A stretch of DNA of 64,000 nucleotides, taken from positions 434,001-498,000 of the forward strand of contig JALMLS010000507.1 in the NCBI GenBank assembly GCA_038496445.1, in the 5' to 3' direction. Below, in pieces: positions 56,933 to 64,000 of the stretch (positions are counted from its first letter, which is position 1; each line of letters opens with the position of its first letter). The translations under genes were made by a program, and so were the position numbers. The notes beneath the pieces were generated by a model, which worked only from the letters and a program-made list of their open reading frames with translations, searched no databases and was not told the DNA's origin. The DNA is from Trichosphaerium sp. ATCC 40318 (taxonomy: Eukaryota; Discosea; Flabellinia; Trichosidae).

Positions 56933-57245
56933 CCTCTAGAGGTACCACTATGAGTGCCTCTAATAGGTCCAGGTAGTAGCGATGTAAACAATGTCTGTCT
57001 TTGAGTTGGAAAATCTAAAACGTGTTTGACTACGCTTTGACTAGCGTTTCACACTTTCGTAGCTATTAGTTTCGTTTCAAAATTAAACCGCGTGTCGTCT
57101 ATAACAGTAGCGGCACAATCAATTATCACTTACTTTCAGTACTTCAAACCGTGTGACACATTAACCGACAAGATAAAAAAACACCAATCAGGAGGTATGT
57201 GTAGTATACGTCATCACGTGTGTTTTTTAAATTATCTTGTTTTAG
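56933..57245. promoter_or_regulatory. Divergent promoter, propeller/SH2 and Cys-rich genes
   Basis: About 310 bp between opposite starts. A possible 5' non-coding exon of the rightward gene with an intron carrying CACGTG (about 57194-57245) may lie here. An in-frame coding exon upstream of ATG 57246 is not supported. Confidence 0.35.
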
Positions 57246-58177
57246 ATGGAAGAAAAAAACAGTATCATTTATGCAGAGCAAGTTAAAGTTATTAACGAAC
57301 TTCACTCGTTTAATGCTACGGACGATATAAAAGAAAAATCAAAAATATGGTCCGTAACGGATTGTCAAACACTCTTACACTTTTAATTCATGAAAGCTAA
57401 TGACCTTATAGGTGGGCCTTATGTCCTTACTCAGGATCTCACATAGTAAAATTCACATCTGTTTTAGGGCATAGATGTGCTTCCCTAAAACTAATGTGCG
57501 TGTTCTCTTATTTATACGAATTTGTATCTTATTAATCAATGATTTTCTCCTTTATTAGAAATCAAAAGACACGTACTTCATGTGCTTATGAAATGTCACA
57601 CAGTGTTATGAAATCTCATAAAAAGATTCATGAAAAATACTGCATGCACAGTGCAGAAAAAAAAAAGGAGATGAACAATTTTAACATGAAAAAAAAAAGA
57701 AAGCGAGCTCCTTGGAATAAGAGTAAAACAGAAACATGTAAAGTACAACAACATTATTTGTTTAATAACCATATAAGCTTATTACTTGTATAGAAACGAG
57801 ATGCTCTGTATGGTGAAAAGAAAACACTTCTCACCTTATGTCGAGCATGCTACGAGTTTGTAAGTTTCAAGGATCCATTGTGCAAGAAATGTGCTTTGAT
57901 TCACCCACAAATGATTCCAGCACATATAAACATAGCTGGAACGCGAGACCATGGATGTGAAAATGGGGACATATTGAGTATAAGGAGGGAACAACGCAAT
58001 GGGTTATCAACTTATCAGCCTCCATGTCTACACAAATATGAGAAATTTCTTAAATACTGTTCTGAAGAAATTAAACAAACAAACATAGTAAAAAGAAACA
58101 CTTCACCGCCACGTGCGAAGAGCAATGAGGAATCTCGCCCAAAAAAACGGTACAAAAAGTTGTCTAATTCTTCTTAA
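57246..58177 (+). CDS. Cys/His-rich basic nuclear-type protein
   Basis: ATG 57246 (MEEKNSIIYAEQVKVINELH) is followed across small exons by ALCPYSGSHIVKFTSVLGHR, a Cys/His patch that may bind zinc, then HKKIHEKYCMHSAEKKKEMN and a basic run (KKKRKRAPWNKSKTE). The last long exon (57797-58177) has LCRACYEFVSFKDPLCKKCA and LIHPQMIPAHINIAG, so C-x2-C and C-x2-C pairs recur, ending RPKKRYKKLSNSS. Basic composition and Cys/His pairs suggest a zinc-binding nuclear protein. No named family is recognised. It is convergent with the CBS gene at 58338. Confidence 0.58.
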
Positions 58178-58337
58178 AATGCTAAGCATGAAATAGCCGA
58201 AGGGTACAAAAACCACAAAGGCTGTGAGATACAACAACAAAAGATAAACAAGGAGCGAGATCATATGTCGATTGAGTTCTGTAAAGAACTATACATATAA
58301 GCAAACTCTTGCTTTATTTTCACATAAACCTTTTTAT
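58178..58337. terminator. Convergent 3' region
   Basis: A 160-bp gap shared by two 3' ends, with AT-rich polyadenylation-type sequence at about 58290-58330. Confidence 0.3.
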
Positions 58338-59950
58338 TTATACGGAGTATACAGATGATACGTGTTGTAGTAAATCTGTAAGAGATATCACGCCAACAAG
58401 TTTATCTCCATCACCAAACTAGAAAATAATTAAAAACGGAGTTTCTTTCTCTTCAACACAAAAAAAAGAAATATTAAAGTTTTTTGTTTATGGCGTACTA
58501 CATAGATACGGTGGACTCCTGTTTCAACAAAAGTGGTACATAAAGTATTAACGGTATCGTTCTCTTTAACATGAACAACACCTGTAATTTTAGGGTTCAC
58601 TGGCTTCAACTTGAGGAACTCAGAAACTGTCAACTTGAGGTTCTCAAATAATTTTCCATCAGTAATCATAGCCTACCAGTACGTTAACGAAAACAACCTG
58701 TTACTCCTCTTTTCAAGTACCTTAATATCAGTTGAACTCAAGTTATCAACAACCTTGCCTTGTGCATCAACGACAGGAAGAGCGCTGATTCTCTTCAAGA
58801 GTTGTTAGCAAAGTATAAGAAAAATCTGTGCATGGACCTTTTCTCGCATCAGTTTGAAACCATCAACTACTGGTGCTGTTGAGGCAACGTGTGATACCTC
58901 CTTGTATCCTAACTTGATCTCTGAAATAATTTGAGATCCAATTTTATCAGATGACATAAACGCATACAAGTGTCTGTAATAAAAAGTTAAAAAGGAGCAC
59001 GTGACATCATAATAAAATAATAAAATTCTTCTTTTTTTAGCCATTCAAGAACACATGTTCTAAAGAAATATCGTTTGACGCTACCTCACAACTGCTGATT
59101 CAGTAAGTAGTGTCATCATATCACCACCACCGTCAATAATAGGAAGTCTTTTAATGCTTCTATAAACAATGTAAGGAGTTGTATGGCCGAAAAGACAAAG
59201 GAAAGTTTCAGTCATACTTTTTGGTGAGTGCCTTCATAGCTACTCCCAGTGGCGCTTCAGCGCCAACAGCATTGAATGGATTACGTTCAGATAAGTCTAT
59301 ATCATACGTTATTAGCTTTAAAGGCGAACAGAGGAGAGCTGTCGGTCACGACTCAAAAATTAAAAAAACAAGCTCACCTTGAATAGATGACACCTTGGCA
59401 GTTAAAAACGCTTTGTTTAGTGCTTCAGTATCCGCTTTTGTCTCGAGAACGTTTAAAGCATGACACATGATATCCAGAAGGTCTACAAAGGCGACAAAGC
59501 GTCTAGAAAAGGTTAGAGACAACTACAAAAAATGTTCAAGAGAAAGGTAGGATGAGTAAGAAAATACTATTTGTGTGTACATCCAAACCCCATATACATG
59601 AGCATTTTAAAGAGGGGAATTAAACACGCACGCTTTACGAGTAGACCAAACTGGCAAAGATAAAATGTTGTGCTTCCAGGAGTTAGTGTTGTATTATGAA
59701 AGAGTATGTACCTCTGCCATGCGTTTAAACGCATTTTCAACAGTGTCGGTGTCTGCTACTTGGATTATTCCCTTTTTCAGTTCTTCAAGGCATGTTTCCA
59801 CCTTGGCAGTACTCATAAAATCTTCCATGGACTTTATTTTCAATTTCTATAATCCCGTTAACGCTTTACTAGCACCAACAACCTCACCTCAAGTTTATCC
59901 TGAGTAGCTTTAAGAATAGATTTCGGCGTAGCGATATGGCGTTCAGACAT
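58338..59950 (-). CDS. CBS-domain protein, AMPK gamma-like
   Basis: ATG 59950 (MSERHIATPKSILKATQDKL) starts a protein with four CBS motifs in two tandem pairs. Visible blocks are IIQVADTDTVENAFKRMAE, KLGYKEVSHVASTAPVVDGF, RISALPVVDAQGKVVDNLS, KPVNPKITGVVHVKENDTVN with TFVETGVHRIYVV, and DKLVGVISLTDLLQHV. The end reads SSVYSV and TAA. CBS pairs bind adenine nucleotides. The block spacing and the S-A-L-P-V-V-D and V-H-R-I-Y-V-V blocks are those of AMPK/SNF1 gamma subunits, so it may sense AMP/ATP for that kinase. A gamma-related plant-type CBSX protein is the main alternative. Confidence 0.83.
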
Positions 59951-60087
59951 GTTTGGATGGTTAAAATGCGGCAAAATGAGTTTGACTTTAAGGCAATTGA
60001 TTGAATTTCATAAGTAATTGTAGACTGGCACTTGAATTAGGTGATGATTGTCTAGCTTTGTATGCTTAATTATGACGTTCGGTGATT
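59951..60087. promoter_or_regulatory. Divergent promoter, CBS and polymerase genes
   Basis: The gap of 137 bp separates opposite starts. Nothing specific is visible. Confidence 0.3.
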
Positions 60088-63000
60088 ATGCGCCGTCGTG
60101 CAGCTAACTCTAAACAACCATCGTTATATCAGGCGCTTCCGCGTACGCTCGCATAGAGGTAATACCGTATAGTACTGATACCCATAAGCACGGAAAAAAA
60201 CAATACCGCCAAAAACTAGCGCATTTTCGTTGGATCTAGATGAAATTGCGCTTACAGGCGAAATATGCGACCAACTTGACAAAATAGATGCAGCATACGC
60301 GAATAGTACTAAAAACACTCGCAATACAAACACCGCGCAAAGTACAAAAGCTTGCAGCGTACAGCGCATTTTCTAACGTGTATCCTTCTAGGAACAATTA
60401 AACCGTCTAAACCGCCTCAAAAAGCAGCCAATAGACCACTGACAACGTGGAATAGACAACAAGTTACAAATAAAAATAATGAGAACTTTGAAAATACCGT
60501 TAATTCAAAACGACCTAAAAGTACGTCCTTTCAACTTGCTAAACAAATAGAATAATTTTTCGCGGGTTTTTCAGAATCACAACTAATCAAGAGACACGTG
60601 TAGATCCTACGCCAAATTTTATAATTACCTCGCAACCAACGTTCTCTGCGACTGCAAAACATCAACGTGGACCTACACACATGCGGTATGCTTCAGAAAA
60701 CACATCTTACGGCAATCCTACGCGACTACAAAAGTCAATGCGGAGTGTTAACCAACCGCTTCCAGCGCTGAATGTAAGTACATTTATTTGATTTATACTT
60801 GAAGTTGTAGCTTGTTTTTTAACTGATATTGTAGAGTGCTGTTGTAAAGAAACCTCAGCAAAGCCGTACATCGGTTCAGGTATCATTTTATACAGCGGGG
60901 TTGTGGCAACCAGTTACTGATGCAGATGATCAACAACGTAATTATTATTGCTGGTCTTGGGTAGCTGTCATGGGTGCTACTGCTCAAGTTATTGATAAGC
61001 CGAAACTCGGTGCTTGTGCTGTACGCGGAGGTGATGCAGAAGAGGCAAGTGATAGACACGCTGCCGTATTTGCATTATCAAAGGTACAATCACGTTTTTT
61101 GTGTTCTATGAACTCGCAAGTTTTTTAACTGTTTTTAAAGGCTATGGACTATGCAAAGTCTAAAGGAATTAGGAATGCAACTTTTATGTCAGATAATAAT
61201 AATGTTGTACAACAGGTACTAAAGAGGGAATTATTTATTAGAAACATACTTACACAAGGGTATGTAAACAGCTTGTTGGTAAATTTGCTTGCGATGATGA
61301 AAAATTCAGCTTGAAGTTAAAGTCGTTGCAAGCCAAGAGAAATGATGTTAGTGGTAAAGTTGTAGCTATAGTAAGACAGAACAATATGGCGCAATCCTAT
61401 GTCGAAGAAGCTAGAGAGAGCTTGCGTAAAAAGGCAGAGCAGCGTGGATTGAGTTCGCCTCCTACATTTGGTGATTCTCCAATGAGTATATCTCCTCAAT
61501 CTAGTGGTGTATCACGTATACCTTTTCAAGACCTTGAGCTTAAAAATGATCCAGTGCCTGTTAGAAACTTTGCAGTTGATAAAAAATCTGCACCAGCGAT
61601 CCCAAAGGTAAGTTACATCTCATACTTTTTTTTGACAATCTCTGTCTGATTCTTTTTCTTTTTCTTGTAGGTCAAGTCGCCAGTTGCTAGGAAGCGTAAA
61701 TTACCACATAGTTTTCAGCAAATAGCAAATAAACCTCCACCGAAAGGAAGGAAAACAGGAATTGCAAGCAAAACCAAAAAGTTTCCGTTTACACTTAAGC
61801 TCATTTATGAAGAGACTCACCACTACAATGAATTCCTTAAACGATGGAAACAACAGACAAGTTTCGGTTGGGGGTTGCTCTATGAAGGTGTTATAGGAGA
61901 GGGAGGATTAAGACCGCCAATGAAGGAAGAACAGGTAGACAAAATTAAGAAAAAGAAGCTAATCGTTTTTTTAGACGCTGGGAGAAGAGGGTTTAGCGTT
62001 TCTACCTGATACTTATGTAGTTAATGCTATTGCTGTTTCTTGGTCTTTTGATATTGTCTTTTTGGTACAACTTCATAGTGGCCTTGAATCAAGGAAAGCA
62101 GAGATGAATAAAAGGTTAGATTGAAGCTTATGGTTTTTTTTTTTTAACTTATTTTTTCTTCAGATGGAAAGATGTCAGAGATATATTCGCTAATCCTAAT
62201 ATCTGTAAAATATCATTTGGTATGAAGCCACAATTAAAAATATTGTTCTCCTACAATATAGAAGGTAACTGAGGCTTTAAAAACCTTTAAACAAAAATAG
62301 TTGTTAAACGAATCTGTAGTGAAGAATCTATCCGACCCTAAAATTGCTGCGTGGATGATAGACTCTGATGTAAATAAAGACAATACATTGTCTCAGATGT
62401 ATAAAACATACGTTAACAAAATACCAACAACAAATGTCGCAAAACAACACGAGTATTCAATTGTGAAGGTGCGCTACTCTGATCTTTTTTTGCTTTTTGG
62501 TTTTACTTAATTTTTTACAAAGGCTATTGAGTCGTATGCTGTTATGGCTCATCTTGAGAAACGTTGGAATACTAAGGAAGAAGCTGAATTGTACAGAACC
62601 ATCGAAATGCCTATTCTCGAAATATTGAGTAGAATGGAGTATTTAGGTATTGGCTTTGATGACAACAAATACACGACTATAAGACGTAACTTAGAGGTGA
62701 CTTATTTGTTGGATAACATATTTTCTTGTTATTTTCTTACTTTTGATAGGCTAAAATTGCAAACTTGGAGCGTCGTGCATATGCTATAGCTGGTATGGAA
62801 TTTAATATAGGGACACCTGATGACGTGAGGTATGGAGGAAAAAACTTCTTACTGGCTTGGCTCTGGAGGAGCCCAAATGCGACATGTTGTTTACTTTTTT
62901 TATAGCTATGTTTTATGGGAAAAACTTGGTATTGAGTACCCAAAAGGTTACGTCAAACGGCCTCAGGCGAAGATGAGGTACATTTTTAGTAATTTTGTAG

Positions 63001-64000
63001 TGCCAAGTATGGCTTTCTGCGATGAATGCTTATTTATTTGTGTAGACGTGTTCAAAAGAGTACTAACAAGGAAGTACTGATGGCTATTCGTCATAAGAGT
63101 AAATTACCTAATATTATCCTTGAATGGCGTAAATTGAGTCATACTATTAATACATACATTGATTCTTTACCTAAATTTGCTTTCCCTCGCAGAGTAAGAA
63201 ACAACTCTTTTTTACTTTTTCTGAAACCAACTGTTTTTTTAACGTTGTTAGTCCATGCAAATGAAGAGAGTTTATTCTACGTGTTTACAAACTGCATGTC
63301 CTACTGGAAGACTAGCTTTTACAGATCCTAATCTCCAGGCACGTGTTATATTATTGAAGATTTCTTGTTGACATTCTTTAGTCAATTACTCATTCGTTTG
63401 ATTTTGTACCTGTTAAAGGAACAAAAACATCTCAATATTCATCATCTTCAAAGTCTCCTGATATGTTTCATTCACCAACAAATTCATCATCTCCTACATC
63501 TCCAGCGTTAACACCTCTGGGACCAGTGATAAGGATAAACATTCGTGATTCTTTTTGTAGCCAAAAGGTATTTTTTCTCTTTTTTCGCTTTTCTGAATCT
63601 TAAACTCAATGTCTCTGCGTGTTACGTTATTCTCATATTTTTACTAGGGTTTCCAACTTATATCCGCTGATTATTCACAGTTAGAATTTCGTATATTAGC
63701 TCACTATGCACAGTACGTAGATTGTTTTTTTAGGCTTTTTTTTCTTGTTTTGTGTAATGCAATACGTGTTAACTGGAGTACCAGAGATGAAAAATTGAAT
63801 AGTACTTTTCATACCAAGGATGACATTTTTAAGAACGTAGCCAGTATTTGGCTTAATAAAAACCCAAACACAATAACAAAGGTAACCGAAACAAAAAGCT
63901 TGAAATTTCCATACTTCTCCTTAACCAATCTTCTAAGGAGGAGCGTTCTCATTGTAAGCATATTGTATATGGTATCCTTTATGGCATGGGTATTGGTAAA
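60088..64000 (+). CDS. RNase H-like domain + family A DNA polymerase (theta/nu group), 3' end cut off
   Basis: ATG 60088 (MRRRAANSKQPSLYQALPR) opens a basic N-terminus. An RNase H-like domain lies at about 60870-61450: VSFYTAGLWQ, EEASDRHAAVFALSKAMDYA, TFMSDNNNVVQQL, then VVAIVRQNNMAQSYVEEAR. The first catalytic Asp is Ala (YTAG for YTDG); Glu and one Asp remain. After a linker come exonuclease-like segments (YVVNAIAVSWSFDIVFLV) lacking obvious catalytic acids, then the polymerase: ILSRMEYLGIGFD, TACPTGRLAFTDPNLQ, LISADYSQLEFRILAHYA, FHTKDDIFKNVASIW and SHCKHIVYGILYGMGIG before the window ends. The motifs match Pol theta/nu. No helicase domain precedes it, so it is Pol nu-like in layout. It probably acts in DNA break or crosslink repair. 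Confidence 0.9.

Noticed and set aside
1-64000. CRISPR arrays, prokaryotic operons or Shine-Dalgarno sites
   Set aside because: The window is eukaryotic with spliceosomal introns throughout; no regularly spaced repeats were seen.

Overview
This window is nuclear DNA from an AT-rich, intron-dense eukaryote, very probably a unicellular protist. Most genes are split by short introns (roughly 40-170 bp) whose 5' splice sites very often read GTACGT or GTACG rather than GTAAGT. Genes lie on both strands, often head to head with 100-350 bp between starts. SH2-domain proteins, a cAMP-receptor-like GPCR, an armadillo/PB1/TKL kinase, an A-T-R carboxylic acid reductase and many F-box proteins point to an amoebozoan or a unicellular holozoan rather than a fungus, plant or animal. 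I cannot place it more finely from the sequence. Exon coordinates were worked out by eye, so gene ends are firmer than internal splice sites.

Layout. 0-10 kb: a small nuclear-looking protein, a Slo-like K+ channel, methionine aminopeptidase 1, a C2/GRAM-like membrane protein, an intronless F-box/MORN-variant protein and a family 4 glycosyltransferase. 10-20.7 kb: an MFSD8-like MFS transporter, a charged nuclear protein with SUMO-type sites, an arylsulfatase and an F-box gene. 21-31 kb: an intronless F-box/LRR gene, the ARM-PB1-TKL kinase, an FHA protein with a TQ-rich cluster, and two unassigned small genes. 31-41.5 kb: a carboxylic acid reductase carrying an N-terminal ZZ zinc finger, an armadillo-BTB protein, and an SH2 protein whose FLVR arginine is replaced. 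42-51 kb: two unknown genes, a TMX-like thioredoxin/ER membrane protein, a W/DWY-repeat protein, a cAMP-receptor-like GPCR, an F-box gene and a frameshifted copy of the F-box/LRR gene. 51-64 kb: a large beta-propeller/helical/EF-hand-like/tandem-SH2 protein, a Cys-rich unknown, an AMPK-gamma-like CBS protein, and (cut by the window end) a family A DNA polymerase of the theta/nu group fused to an RNase H-like domain.

The most unusual signals are: (1) a perfect 101-bp GT...AG unit present twice in opposite orientation but sense to each host gene, as expected of an introner (mobile intron), with a CACGTG palindrome near its centre; (2) roughly sevenfold excess of CACGTG across the window, much of it inside introns; and (3) several rare or possibly new domain combinations (propeller+tandem SH2, ZZ+carboxylic acid reductase, RNase H-like+Pol theta/nu, ARM+PB1+TKL). 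Taken together, the SH2 proteins, the kinase, the GPCR and the K+ channel describe a signalling-rich amoeboid or protist cell, and the intronless F-box/MORN and F-box/LRR genes resemble families common in giant viruses of protists.
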